Shown here piece after piece: positions 7,709 through 16,580 of a stretch of DNA of 64,000 bases (its first letter is position 1; every line of letters begins with the position of its first letter). Position numbers and translations under genes: made by a program. The notes below the pieces were generated by a model that saw only the letters and a list, made by a program, of their open reading frames with translations, ran no database searches and was not told the DNA's origin. The stretch spans positions 18,842-82,841 of the forward strand of contig CAZABP010000021.1 in assembly GCA_964483245.1 (NCBI GenBank). The letters are read 5' to 3'. Source of the DNA: CAZABP01 sp964483245 (GTDB taxonomy: Bacteria > Planctomycetota > UBA1135 > UBA2386).

Positions 7709-10405
7709 TCAGCGATGCACGCCTTCGCTCCACTCCCGTGCGGTCTCGCGCCAGGCCGCGGCTTCGGTGGCCCGTCCCTCGGCGGTCAGGGCATCGACCA
7801 GCGCCGCGTGCACCTGCGGCACGAGCTCGTGCCGCGGCGCGGTCTCGCGCCACAGCGCTTCTGCTTCGCTCAACGCGCGCGCCGCGTCGACGTGCCGGCC
7901 GAGCGCGAGCAAGGCCTTGCCATGGTACGTGGCGATCTCGGCGGCACGGGTGCTGCGCTGCCGCGCAGGGTCTACGCGGGCGGCGAGCTGCATGCAGGAC
8001 CGCACGACGTCCTCGCAGCGCCCCAGCTCCAACAGAAGCTCCACGCGGGCGACCTCTGCGCGCTCGAGCTGGATCGGGCGATGGTCCGGCGCATTGCGTA
8101 GCGTCTCGATCGTGCTCTCGATCTCGTCGAGGGCGCGCTCCGGTTGGCCCGCCTTGGCGCGGATCTGCGCCCGCACGAGCTGCGCGTGCGCAAGGCTCGG
8201 ATGGTGCGGCGGCAGCTCGCTGCAACGCTCCAACGCGTCGGCGATCCGCGCGAGCGCCCCCGTGTGATCGCCGACCCTGCACTCGGCCGCGGCGAGTCCG
8301 GAGATCCGGTCGATCGTCCACGCACTGCGTGCCCCGTGCACGCGCGTGCTGCGCTCGACCAGGTCGGCATGGATCGCGCGCGAATCCTCGTCGCGCCCGA
8401 GCGCGGTCTGCAGGTTCGCCCAGTTCAACAGCGTGACCAGCAGATCCGGGTCGTCGGGCGCCAGCGCGCGCCGCGAGCCGTCCAGATCCAGCTTCCACCA
8501 GATCTCGGCTTCCTTCGGCCGCCCGGTCTCGAAGTACAGCAGCCCCAGGTTCGCGATCGACGCCAGCGTGTGGCGATGGTCGTCGCCGAGCACGCGACGC
8601 CGCACGTCGACGACGCTGCGCAGCAGCGGCTCCGCTTCGTCGAACCGAGCCTGCCGCAGCAGCACGAGCGCCAGGTTGTTCTTCGCCGTCAGCGTGTCGG
8701 AGTGCTCGGGGCCGAGCGAAGCCTCGCACCCGGCGACGACCTCCGCGCCGATCTTCGCTGCGTCGCCCAGTCGTTGCAGGCGTGAGTACAACAGCGCAAG
8801 CTGCCGCCGGCATTCGAGCGTCGACTCGTGCGCCGGCCCGCGGTGCTGCACCGAGAGCTGGATCGCGCGCTGCAGGTGCGGCTCCGCCTTGGCGTAGTCG
8901 CCGAGCAGCGTGTACGTGTGCCCGATCGTCTCGCGGATCTCCGCCTCGACGGTGGGCAGGTCGGGAAAGCGGCCCTCGATCCGCTCCGCCGCGCGGTCGA
9001 GCACGGCGCGCATCGGCACGTCGCGGCCCGCCTCCTCCGGCGCAACGGCCGCCAGCAGGTCGCGGTTGAGGAACTCCAGGATCGAGTCCTTGGTGCGCAG
9101 TTCGATCCGCGCTTCGTCGTTGGCGCGCTTGATCTCCTGCGCCGCCATCGACTCGCGGACTGCGAACAGCGTCGGCGCGACGAGGAATGCCAGCGAGCCG
9201 AGGGCCACGCCGACAGTCCATGCCGGATGCCGGCGCGCGAGCCGGGACAGCCGCCGTGCCGGACCGAGCCGCCGCGCCGTGATCGGGCGCAGAGTCATCA
9301 CGTTGTGCAGGTCGCGCGCCAGCTCGGCGGCACTCGGATACCGGCGCGCGGGGTCGAGCTCCATCGCGGTGGCGCAGACCGTCTCCAGGTCCCAACCGAT
9401 CTGCGGGTGCACTGCGCGCAGGCGCGGCACGTCCCCGTCCAGGATCCGCCGCCGCGTCTGCACCTCCGTCTCGCCGTCGTGCAGGAACGGGCTCCGCATC
9501 GCCAGCAGCTCGAACAGCGTGACGCCGAGCGCGTACACGTCGGTCCGCTCGTCGATCGCAGCGCTGTTGCCGCGGAGCTGCTCGGGGGCCATGTACGGCA
9601 ACGAGCCGACCTGCGACCCGGTGCGCGTCAGCCGCACGCTCTGCTGTGTGCTCGCAAGGCCGAAGTCGAGCAGCTTCACCGCCAGCTCCGGCGTCACGAT
9701 CACGTTCGACGGCTTCAGGTCGCGGTGCAGAACGCCATTGCGGTGCGCATGGTCGACTGCGAGCGCCAGGTCGCAGGCGAACCGGCAGCACAGCTCGCGC
9801 CAGCGGAGGCCGCGCCCGCCCTCCGGAGCCGGCGCCGGCAACCCGCAGGCCGCCGCGATCGTGTCGCGCACGATGCGTTCGTCGAGCTGCGAAGGGTCCT
9901 GGTCGCGCAGCTCACGCAGCAACCGGTCCAGCGACAGTCCGGCAACGCGTTCCATCGCGTAGTACGGCACACCGGACTCTTCGCCGGCCGAGTAGACGCG
10001 CACGATGCCCGGGTGCTCGAGCCGGGCGATCGCCTCGATCTCGCGCCGGAACCGTTCGCGCGCGCCGGGGAAGTACAGGTGCTCCGGGCGGATCAGCTTC
10101 AACGCGACCTGGCGGCCGAGCGACGGCTGATAGGCCGCGTGCACGACGCCCATCCCGCCGCTGCCCAGGCGCGGTCCGAGCTCGAACTCACCGAGCTGCT
10201 TGGGCATCTGCGCCTCGTCCGGCGGCGGCCCAAGCATGCCGCTGGCGCGCAGTAGGTCGATGCGGCGGCGCAGCGCGGATTCCTGGGCGGGATGGCCGGC
10301 CAGGAACTCGTCGAGCCCCGACTCGCCGTGCTCGGTCAAGGCCGCGATCGCATCGGCCAGCAGCTCCGCCAGTGACTGCGACGCTGATCCCGGCTCGTTC
10401 GGCAT
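7709..10405 (-). CDS. Membrane Ser/Thr protein kinase with C-terminal TPR region
   Basis: The product has 898 residues from the ATG at 10405 (MPNEPGSASQSL). Order: a ~70-residue helical N-terminus; a Hanks-type kinase domain (~73-370) with glycine loop LGSGGMGVVHAA, VALKLI lysine, catalytic HRDLKPSNV (~residue 228), DFGLA and the APEQ segment; one membrane helix near residues 398-420 (WTVGVALGSLAFLVAPTLF); then about 470 residues of tetratricopeptide repeats (for example HTYTLLGDYAKAEPHLQRAI). The kinase should be cytoplasmic and the TPR part on the other side of the membrane, possibly a sensor or scaffold. The gene is divergent from an ECF sigma gene with only 29 bases between start codons, so the two are probably functionally linked, as is typical of planctomycetes. 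Confidence 0.93.
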   Translation of the reverse strand: MPNEPGSASQSLAELLADAIAALTEHGESGLDEFLAGHPAQESALRRRIDLLRASGMLGPPPDEAQMPKQLGEFELGPRLGSGGMGVVHAAYQPSLGRQVALKLIRPEHLYFPGARERFRREIEAIARLEHPGIVRVYSAGEESGVPYYAMERVAGLSLDRLLRELRDQDPSQLDERIVRDTIAAACGLPAPAPEGGRGLRWRELCCRFACDLALAVDHAHRNGVLHRDLKPSNVIVTPELAVKLLDFGLASTQQSVRLTRTGSQVGSLPYMAPEQLRGNSAAIDERTDVYALGVTLFELLAMRSPFLHDGETEVQTRRRILDGDVPRLRAVHPQIGWDLETVCATAMELDPARRYPSAAELARDLHNVMTLRPITARRLGPARRLSRLARRHPAWTVGVALGSLAFLVAPTLFAVRESMAAQEIKRANDEARIELRTKDSILEFLNRDLLAAVAPEEAGRDVPMRAVLDRAAERIEGRFPDLPTVEAEIRETIGHTYTLLGDYAKAEPHLQRAIQLSVQHRGPAHESTLECRRQLALLYSRLQRLGDAAKIGAEVVAGCEASLGPEHSDTLTAKNNLALVLLRQARFDEAEPLLRSVVDVRRRVLGDDHRHTLASIANLGLLYFETGRPKEAEIWWKLDLDGSRRALAPDDPDLLVTLLNWANLQTALGRDEDSRAIHADLVERSTRVHGARSAWTIDRISGLAAAECRVGDHTGALARIADALERCSELPPHHPSLAHAQLVRAQIRAKAGQPERALDEIESTIETLRNAPDHRPIQLERAEVARVELLLELGRCEDVVRSCMQLAARVDPARQRSTRAAEIATYHGKALLALGRHVDAARALSEAEALWRETAPRHELVPQVHAALVDALTAEGRATEAAAWRETAREWSEGVHR

Positions 10406-10412
10406 GGGGCGC

Positions 10413-10421
10413 CTACTGTAG
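10413..10421. promoter_or_regulatory. Overlapping divergent -10 elements
   Basis: CTACTGTAG is nearly self-complementary and offers TACTGT to the plus strand (15 bases before the ECF GTG) and TACAGT to the minus strand (9 bases before the kinase ATG). Both fit TAnnnT. The two promoters could not be occupied at once. Assigned by pattern only. Confidence 0.4.
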
Positions 10422-10434
10422 CCTCTGGCCTCGC

Positions 10435-11034
10435 GTGACGACCGACTCCGAGCACCTCGTGCAGAGCGCGAGCCGCGGCGACCCGGCCGCGATCGACACG
10501 TTGCTGGTGCGACACCTCCCACGGCTGCGGGCGTTCGTGCGCCTGCGCGTCGGACCGGAGCTGCGCAGCCGCGAGTCGGCTTCCGACATCGTGCAGTCGG
10601 CCTGCCGTGAGGTCCTGATGCACCAGGAGCGGTTCCAGTACCGCGGCGAGGACCAGTTCCGGCGCTGGCTGTTCACCACGGCGCTGCGCAAGCTCGCCGA
10701 CAAGGTGGAGTACCACCGCGCAGCGAAGCGCGACGTGCGGCGGGATCACGCGCAGTCGGACTGGGGGGCGGTCGCGCAGTCGTATGCGGACCTCGCGTCG
10801 CCGAGCCGACAGGCGATGTGGCAGGAGCAGGTCGAGCGTCTGGAGCGGGCGTTCGACCAGCTCGCCGACGACCACCGCGAAGTGTTGACGCTGGCGCGGA
10901 TCGTCGGGCTGCCGCATGCCGAGATCGCCACGGCGATGGGACGCAGCGAAGGTGCCTGCCGCGCGCTGCTGCACCGCGCGACGGCGCAGCTCGGGATGAT
11001 CCTGGCCGAGATGGACGGAGACGCGGCGCAGTGA
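10435..11034 (+). CDS. ECF-type RNA polymerase sigma factor
   Basis: The product has 199 residues from the GTG at 10435 (V-T-T-D-S-E-H-L-V). Region 2 is seen at SDIVQSACREVLMH...FRRWLFTTALRKLADKVEYH and region 4 at LADDHREVLTLARIVGLPHA followed by the helix-turn-helix EIATAMGRSEGACRALLHRA. This resembles the planctomycete ECF groups that accompany Ser/Thr kinases. The frame is open far upstream, but that part overlaps the divergent kinase gene and is not protein-like. The stop overlaps the next ATG (TGATG), so sigma factor and cytochrome/dehydrogenase gene are translationally coupled. No anti-sigma gene is adjacent; the divergent kinase is the likeliest controller. Confidence 0.9.
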   Translation: MTTDSEHLVQSASRGDPAAIDTLLVRHLPRLRAFVRLRVGPELRSRESASDIVQSACREVLMHQERFQYRGEDQFRRWLFTTALRKLADKVEYHRAAKRDVRRDHAQSDWGAVAQSYADLASPSRQAMWQEQVERLERAFDQLADDHREVLTLARIVGLPHAEIATAMGRSEGACRALLHRATAQLGMILAEMDGDAAQ

Positions 11035-13529
11035 TGCGCCGCCGGCGGCTCGGCGCGGCGCTGGCGCTGTGCGCTGTCGCGACGGCGCAGCAAGGGGATC
11101 AGCCCGGCGAGGTGCAGGCGGAGCTGCCATCCGGGTTGCGGCTGCCGGCACCGAAGCCGCTGTCGCCGGACGAGGAACGGGCGACGTTCCAGCTCGCCGC
11201 CGGCTACGAGATCGAGCTGGTCGCCGCGGAGCCGCTCGTGCAGGCGCCGGTAGCGCTGGCGTTCGCGGCCGATGGGCGCGTGTTCGTGGTCGAGATGCGT
11301 GGCTACATGCGGGACGTCGATGCGCGCGATGAGCACGCGCCGAGTGGCCGCATCGTGACGCTGCACGACGACGACCAGGACGGGCGCATGGACCGCAGCG
11401 AGCCGTTCCTGGAGCAGCTCGTGCTGCCGCGCGGCGTGCTGCCGCTGCAGGGCGGTGCCCTGGTCATCGAGCCGCCGGCGCTCTGGTTCTGCCCGGATCG
11501 CGACGGTGATGGCCGCGCCGACGAGAAGATCGAGCTCGCCGGTGGGTTCGACGAAGGGCTCGTGAATCCGGAGCACTGCGGCAACGGGCTGCTGTGGGGG
11601 ATCGACAACTGGATCCATCTCGCGCGGCATCCGGTCGCGTTCCGCCGCCGCGGCGACACGTTCGAGCAGCGGCCGGAGTTCGGCGGCGGGCAGTGGGGGC
11701 TCGCGCAGGACGACTTCGGGCGCCTGTACTACAACTACAACTCCGACGCGCTGCGGGCCGACCTGCTGCCGTCGCACTACTTCCGGCGCGATCCGCGCCA
11801 ACCGCATGGCCCGGCGCTGAACGTGCGGCTCCTCGACGACCAGCGCGTCTGGCCGATCGGTCCCACTCCGGGCGTCAACCGCGGGTATCGCAGCGGGCAG
11901 CTGCGCGAGGGACGGCTGGCGACGTTCACGGCGGCGTGCGGTGCTGCCGTGCTGCGCGATGCATCGGCGGCTTGGGACGGGCAGGTCTTCGTCTGCGAAC
12001 CAAGCGGGAACCTGTTGCGCCGGCTGCAGCTCGACACCGGAGGTGACCGCCCGCGCGCCGCGAATGCGGATGGTGGCACCGAGTTCCTGACGTCGGGCGA
12101 CGAGCGGTTCCGGCCGGTCAATGTCTACGCGGGCCCGGACGGCGCGCTGTGGGTCGTCGACATGTACCGCGGCGTGATCCAGCACCGCAACTTCGTGACG
12201 AGCTGGTTGCGCCGGCAGATCGTCGACCGCCGGCTCGAGCAACCGATCGACCGCGGACGGATCTGGCGGATCCGACCGACTGGTGCACCGCGGACACCGC
12301 TGCTGGATCTGCGACGCGAGAGCGGAGCGCAGTTGGTCGCACGGTTGCGTGATCCGATCGGCGCGCGCCGGGATCTCGCGCAGGGGCTGCTGGTCGAGCG
12401 CGGAGACGTCAGGGTGGCCGAGTCGCTGTGGCGTCTGGCGATGGATCGGGATGCGGCGCCGCCGTCGCGCCTGCAGGCGTTGTGGACACTGGAAGGGCTC
12501 GGGCAGCTCCACGCGGAGCGGCTGGCACCGTTGCTCGAAGAACATTCACCGGAGCTGCGCGCCGCGATCTGGAGGCTCGGCGAACCGTGGCTGCGCGAGC
12601 TGTGGCCGCAGCCGGTCGGTACCGCGCTCGCCGAGCCGGATCCGTGGGTGCGCTGCCAGTACGTGCTGTCGGCGGGGACCGTCCTGGGACGCGATGCGCT
12701 GCGGCAGATCGCGGCGATGCTGGCCGTGCATCGGGCCGAGCCGAAGCTGCGTAGCGCGGCGCGTGCCGCCGTCGCGCTGCGTGAGCTCGAGTTCCTCGAG
12801 CTGCTGCTCGGACATCCGGACTGGCACCACGACGATCCCGGCACGCTTGCGACGCTGCGCGAGCTGACCGGCGTGCTGGTGCGTCGCCGCGATCTCGCCG
12901 GGATCGAGCGGATCCTCGCCTGGAGCGATCGCGATCCGCGCGGCGAGCAGCTGCTGCAGGGCATGCTCGATGCGCTGCCGGCCGGCGATGCACGGCGAGG
13001 TTCGCTGCGTCTGCCACGCGCGCCTCGCGGGCTCGAGGCGCTGCTGGCTGCCGCGGAGCCGCGGATCCGCGCGCAGGCCGGCAAGCTGCTCGAGGCATTG
13101 CACTGGCCCGGTCGCGCCGGAACCGCGCTGCGCGTGCTCGACGAGGCGGAGGCGGCAGCGTTCCAGCGCGGCCGCGGGTTGTTCGCCGTGCATTGCGCGA
13201 TCTGCCATCAGCCGGACGCTGGTGGCCGGCCTGGGCTCGCGCCCCCGCTGGCCGGCTCCGCGTGGTTGCGCCGTACCCCTTCGGTGTTGGCGCGGATCGT
13301 GCTGCACGGACTCCGCGGACCGATCGATGCCGGCGGCGAGAGCTGGGATCTCGAGATGCCAGGGCAGCCGCAGCTCACCGATGCCGAGATCGCAGCCGTG
13401 CTGACGTTCGTCTGCGTCGAGCACGGCAACGCGGCGCCGGTCGCCGAGCAGCACGTGCGCACGGTCCGCGAGGCGACGCACGGGCGCAGCGAGCCGTGGA
13501 CCGCGGCTGAGCTCGAGGCGCAGAAGTAG
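11034..13529 (+). CDS. PVC-type membrane-bound dehydrogenase/cytochrome c protein
   Basis: The product has 831 residues with a short signal peptide (MRRRRLGAALALCAVATAQQ). Residues ~50-430 form a beta-propeller of the membrane-bound dehydrogenase type, with FAADGRVFVVEMRGYM and an internal DDDQDGRMDRSEPF acidic loop that could bind Ca2+. Next is a helical HEAT-like stretch (~440-690), then a cytochrome c domain with heme motif CAICH (Cys721-His725) and the later methionine-containing loop (LEMPGQP). This architecture is widespread in planctomycetes and is thought to oxidise sugars or alcohols in the periplasm; the substrate is unknown. It overlaps the ECF gene by one base (TGATG), so that sigma factor may control it. 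Confidence 0.88.
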   Translation: MRRRRLGAALALCAVATAQQGDQPGEVQAELPSGLRLPAPKPLSPDEERATFQLAAGYEIELVAAEPLVQAPVALAFAADGRVFVVEMRGYMRDVDARDEHAPSGRIVTLHDDDQDGRMDRSEPFLEQLVLPRGVLPLQGGALVIEPPALWFCPDRDGDGRADEKIELAGGFDEGLVNPEHCGNGLLWGIDNWIHLARHPVAFRRRGDTFEQRPEFGGGQWGLAQDDFGRLYYNYNSDALRADLLPSHYFRRDPRQPHGPALNVRLLDDQRVWPIGPTPGVNRGYRSGQLREGRLATFTAACGAAVLRDASAAWDGQVFVCEPSGNLLRRLQLDTGGDRPRAANADGGTEFLTSGDERFRPVNVYAGPDGALWVVDMYRGVIQHRNFVTSWLRRQIVDRRLEQPIDRGRIWRIRPTGAPRTPLLDLRRESGAQLVARLRDPIGARRDLAQGLLVERGDVRVAESLWRLAMDRDAAPPSRLQALWTLEGLGQLHAERLAPLLEEHSPELRAAIWRLGEPWLRELWPQPVGTALAEPDPWVRCQYVLSAGTVLGRDALRQIAAMLAVHRAEPKLRSAARAAVALRELEFLELLLGHPDWHHDDPGTLATLRELTGVLVRRRDLAGIERILAWSDRDPRGEQLLQGMLDALPAGDARRGSLRLPRAPRGLEALLAAAEPRIRAQAGKLLEALHWPGRAGTALRVLDEAEAAAFQRGRGLFAVHCAICHQPDAGGRPGLAPPLAGSAWLRRTPSVLARIVLHGLRGPIDAGGESWDLEMPGQPQLTDAEIAAVLTFVCVEHGNAAPVAEQHVRTVREATHGRSEPWTAAELEAQK

Positions 13530-13595
13530 GAGCCTGCTCCCGGGTCCCCGCGGTGTTCGACCGGCTGCGGCGCGACGCGGGGAACGAGCAGGCTC
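13530..13595. terminator. Long inverted repeat between convergent genes
   Basis: GAGCCTGCTC (13530-13539) pairs with GAGCAGGCTC (13586-13595), and CCCCGCG (13546-13552) with CGCGGGG (13576-13582), giving two stacked stems separated by a small internal loop. It starts directly after the cytochrome protein stop and ends just before the lipoprotein stop at 13600. There is no T-tract on either strand, so it is a bidirectional boundary or transcript-end stabiliser rather than a classical intrinsic terminator. Confidence 0.45.
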
Positions 13596-13599
13596 GCAG

Positions 13600-14340
13600 C
13601 TACCTCAATCGCGGCTCGGCCGCCTGCCAGATGTCCGCGGGCATCCGCACGTTCACCGCGACGTCGGTCAGTTCGATACGCGGCGCACCGCCGATCGGAA
13701 CGCGTGACAGCGACAGCCGCAGCGGTCCCACCTGCTCGTAGCGTTCGAACCGGTGGCTGCGCGGCGCGGCGCCGGCCCGCTCGAAGAAGTCCCAGCGCAG
13801 GATGTCCCCGGTCACCGTGTCGATGTGCAGCACGTACTCGTTCTCGGGGTCCGGCCCGACCTTCTCGAACCAGATGTGCAGCCGCCGTACGGCGGGCGGG
13901 TCGTCCGGCTGCCGCGGGTCGAGCAGCAGACGGCTGCCGGGGTCGAGCACCTTCAGGTTCGCGAGCAGCCAGTACGTGTCGTGGTACCACAGCGGCCACG
14001 CGGAGATCGGGCGGCCCTCGGCGTCCGGCGGTCCGGCGATCAGATCGCGTCCGGTGCGCAGGTCGTGGACGAGCACGTGCCATCCGCCCGGCACCGGGGC
14101 GAGGTTCTCGATGCGGACCTTCTCCCCTTCGATGTCCCAGAACAGCCGCCGCTGACCGGCGAACGTGAACACCAGGTTGCGCACCTGCTGCCACGCCGCG
14201 CTGCCGCCGGCGCGGTTGCGCACGAACGTCGCGAGATCGACTGCTTCTTCGGAGCCGACGGTGATCCGATGCAGATCCAGCTCGATCTCGCCGGTCGTGC
14301 ACGCGGTCAGGAACGTCAGCAGCAGCAGAGGGGTGCGCAT
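13600..14340 (-). CDS. Lipoprotein of unknown function
   Basis: The product has 246 residues from the ATG at 14340: MRTPLLLLTFLTAC, a signal peptide ending in lipobox L-T-A-C, so the mature protein should be lipid-anchored. The body is beta-rich with regular hydrophobic strands (LVFTFAGQRRLFWDIEG, YVLHIDTVTGDILRWDFFE) and no catalytic signature. The repeated alternation suggests a lipocalin- or LolA/LolB-like barrel, but I do not recognise the family. A longer start at 14358 would put six residues before the signal and is less likely. It is divergent from the S46 peptidase (82-base gap). Confidence 0.75.
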   Translation of the reverse strand: MRTPLLLLTFLTACTTGEIELDLHRITVGSEEAVDLATFVRNRAGGSAAWQQVRNLVFTFAGQRRLFWDIEGEKVRIENLAPVPGGWHVLVHDLRTGRDLIAGPPDAEGRPISAWPLWYHDTYWLLANLKVLDPGSRLLLDPRQPDDPPAVRRLHIWFEKVGPDPENEYVLHIDTVTGDILRWDFFERAGAAPRSHRFERYEQVGPLRLSLSRVPIGGAPRIELTDVAVNVRMPADIWQAAEPRLR

Positions 14341-14409
14341 GGGCTGGGATCGAACCACGCGGGCCGGCTCGGATCATGTGCGAAGCAGCGGCCCGCCAGG
14401 AATGCGGGC

Positions 14410-14415
14410 TAGGAT
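14410..14415 (+). promoter_or_regulatory. -10 element, probable leaderless promoter of the S46 peptidase gene
   Basis: GGGCTAGGAT: the -10-like TAGGAT ends 7 bases before the ATG at 14423, so transcription would begin at or next to the start codon. No good -35 box is seen. Confidence 0.35.
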
Positions 14416-14422
14416 CCGCGTC

Positions 14423-16477
14423 ATGGTACGCCTGCTATCCACCGCTCTCGCCGTGTCATTGTTCGTTCCGGCCACTGCGCCGCGTGCACAGGATGAGCTC
14501 GGACTCGGCCGGATGTGGACGTTCGAGAACCCACCGCTGGCGTGGCTGCAGAAGGAGTATGGGTTCGCGCCGACGCAGGCCTGGCTCGACCTCGTGCGGC
14601 TCGCGTCGCTGCGGTTCGGCAACGGCTGCTCCGCCTCGTTCGTGTCGCCGCACGGGTTGATCCTGACCAACCACCACTGCGCGCGCGGCGCGATCGCCAG
14701 TGCGCAGGGGGAGCACGACTGGGTCACGCACGGCTTCGTCGCCGCCCACCGCAGCGCCGAGGTGAAGCTCGGGGGGCTGACCGTGCAGCAGCTGGTCGCG
14801 ATGCGAGATGTCACCACCGAGATCGATGCCGGCGTCGGCGCCGGCACCGGCGACAGCGAGCTCGAGGCGGCGCGGAAGGCGAACCAGGAGCGCGTGCTGG
14901 CAGCCGCGAAGTCAGCACAGCCTGAGCTGACGCACCAGGTCGTGGCACTGTTCCACGGCGCGATCTGGCAGCTCTACAGCTACAAGGTCTACGACGACGT
15001 GCGGCTGGTCATGGCGCCGCATCTGCAGGCCGCACACTTCGGCGGCGATTTCGACAACTTCACGTATCCGCGCTACGCGATCGATTTCGCGCTGTGCCGT
15101 GCCTACGAGGACGGCAAACCGGCCGACACCACGCAGCACTGGTTCCGGATGCGCGCCGACGGCGCACAGCAAGGGGACCTGACGTTCGTCGTCGGCAATC
15201 CCGGACGCACCGAGCGGCAGCTGACGAAGGCGCAGCTCGAGTATCTGCGTGACGCGCGGCATCCGCGGATCCGCCAGCTGATCGACAACCGGTTGCGGAT
15301 CATGCGCGAGCTCGCTGCCGCCGATCCGGCCGCGGCGAAGGAGTTGCAGACCCCGATCCTGTCCCTGGAGAACGCGCAGAAGGCCTACCGCGGCATGCAC
15401 ACGGCGCTGCTGGACGAGAAGTTCCTCGGCATCAAGGAGGCGGCGGAGTCGCGTCTGCGCGAGCGCGTCGGTGCCAACCAGGACTGGCAGACGGCGTACG
15501 GGGATCTGTGGGACCGCATCGCCGACCTCGCCGCGCGCCAGACGCGGCTCGAAGGGCCGCTGAACTTCCACACCGGTGGAGGTTCGCTGCACCTCGACAA
15601 GGCGATCGCGATCGTGCGCGCGGTGGTGGCCGAGGAGCCGGCCGAGCGGGAGCGGAACCGCGAGCTGCTGCAGCAGGGGATCCCGACCGACATGAAGCCG
15701 CAGCAGACCGCGTTCTTCGTGGATCACCTCGAGCGCGCGCAGGAGTGGCTGCCGCCGGTGGATCCGTACCTGCGCGTGCTGCTGCAGGGGGGCAGCGCCG
15801 CGGCTGCCGCCGACCGGATCGCCGGCAGCCGCGTCGCGGATGCGGACTTCACGGCGAAGCTGCTCGAAGGAGGCGCCGATGCGATCGCGACCAGTGAGGA
15901 TCCTGCGATTGCGGCGGCGCGCGTCATCGTGCCGTTGAGCGAAGCCAACCAACGCGCGAACCGCGATCTGCAGGCGCAGCTCGGCGCGCTGTCGACGCGG
16001 CTCGGCCGCGCGCTGTTCGATGTCTATGGACGTGGCCTGACGCCGGACGCGACGTTCACGCTGAGGTTCTCCGACGGGCGGGTCGCCGGTTACGAGTACA
16101 ACGGCACGGTGGCGCCGTGGCGCACGACGTTCTGGAGCATGTTCGGCCGCCACGTGGAGTTCGGCGGCAAGCATCCGTTCGACCTGCCGCAGCCGTGGCT
16201 GGACGTGCGCGATCGGATCGATCTCGACCGCGCGGTCAACTTCGTCACCACCTGCGACACGACCGGTGGCAACTCCGGCAGTCCAGTCGTCGACCGCGAA
16301 GCGCGGCTGGTCGGGCTGCTGTTCGACGGCAACATCGAATCGCTGCCGAACGACTTCTACTTCCGCGAGCAGCGCGAGCGCTCGGTCTGCGTGCACCCGC
16401 AGGCGATCCTGGAGTCGCTGCGTGTGGTCTACGGTGCCGGGCACCTGGCGGACGAACTGGTCGGCGAGCAGCGTTGA
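14423..16477 (+). CDS. S46 family dipeptidyl-peptidase (DPP7/DPP11-like)
   Basis: The product has 684 residues with a signal peptide (MVRLLSTALAVSLFVPATA). The catalytic His is His85 in GLILTNHHC, the Asp lies in GGDFDNFTYPR (~205-215), and the nucleophile is Ser618 in TGGNSGSPV, matching the chymotrypsin-like S46 triad. The segment after the nucleophile reads LLFDGNIES; the family's specificity residue here appears to be Gly, as in DPP7-type enzymes that prefer hydrophobic P1, rather than the Arg of Asp/Glu-specific DPP11. S46 enzymes release dipeptides from peptide N-termini in the periplasm. The large helical domain (~290-530) typical of S46 is present. It likely feeds peptide use by this cell. 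Confidence 0.92.
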   Translation: MVRLLSTALAVSLFVPATAPRAQDELGLGRMWTFENPPLAWLQKEYGFAPTQAWLDLVRLASLRFGNGCSASFVSPHGLILTNHHCARGAIASAQGEHDWVTHGFVAAHRSAEVKLGGLTVQQLVAMRDVTTEIDAGVGAGTGDSELEAARKANQERVLAAAKSAQPELTHQVVALFHGAIWQLYSYKVYDDVRLVMAPHLQAAHFGGDFDNFTYPRYAIDFALCRAYEDGKPADTTQHWFRMRADGAQQGDLTFVVGNPGRTERQLTKAQLEYLRDARHPRIRQLIDNRLRIMRELAAADPAAAKELQTPILSLENAQKAYRGMHTALLDEKFLGIKEAAESRLRERVGANQDWQTAYGDLWDRIADLAARQTRLEGPLNFHTGGGSLHLDKAIAIVRAVVAEEPAERERNRELLQQGIPTDMKPQQTAFFVDHLERAQEWLPPVDPYLRVLLQGGSAAAAADRIAGSRVADADFTAKLLEGGADAIATSEDPAIAAARVIVPLSEANQRANRDLQAQLGALSTRLGRALFDVYGRGLTPDATFTLRFSDGRVAGYEYNGTVAPWRTTFWSMFGRHVEFGGKHPFDLPQPWLDVRDRIDLDRAVNFVTTCDTTGGNSGSPVVDREARLVGLLFDGNIESLPNDFYFREQRERSVCVHPQAILESLRVVYGAGHLADELVGEQR

Positions 16478-16580
16478 GTCGCGCTGCTCAGGACGCAGGC
16501 CAGGCGGAGCAGGCCGCGTGCGCGCTGCCTGTATCCGACGCGGCGTGCGCCGGGTGCGCGCTCCTGGTGCACGGCCTCCG

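Noticed and set aside
10818..11033. Upstream extension of the cytochrome protein frame
   Set aside because: It overlaps the ECF sigma gene; the signal peptide begins at the ATG at 11034.
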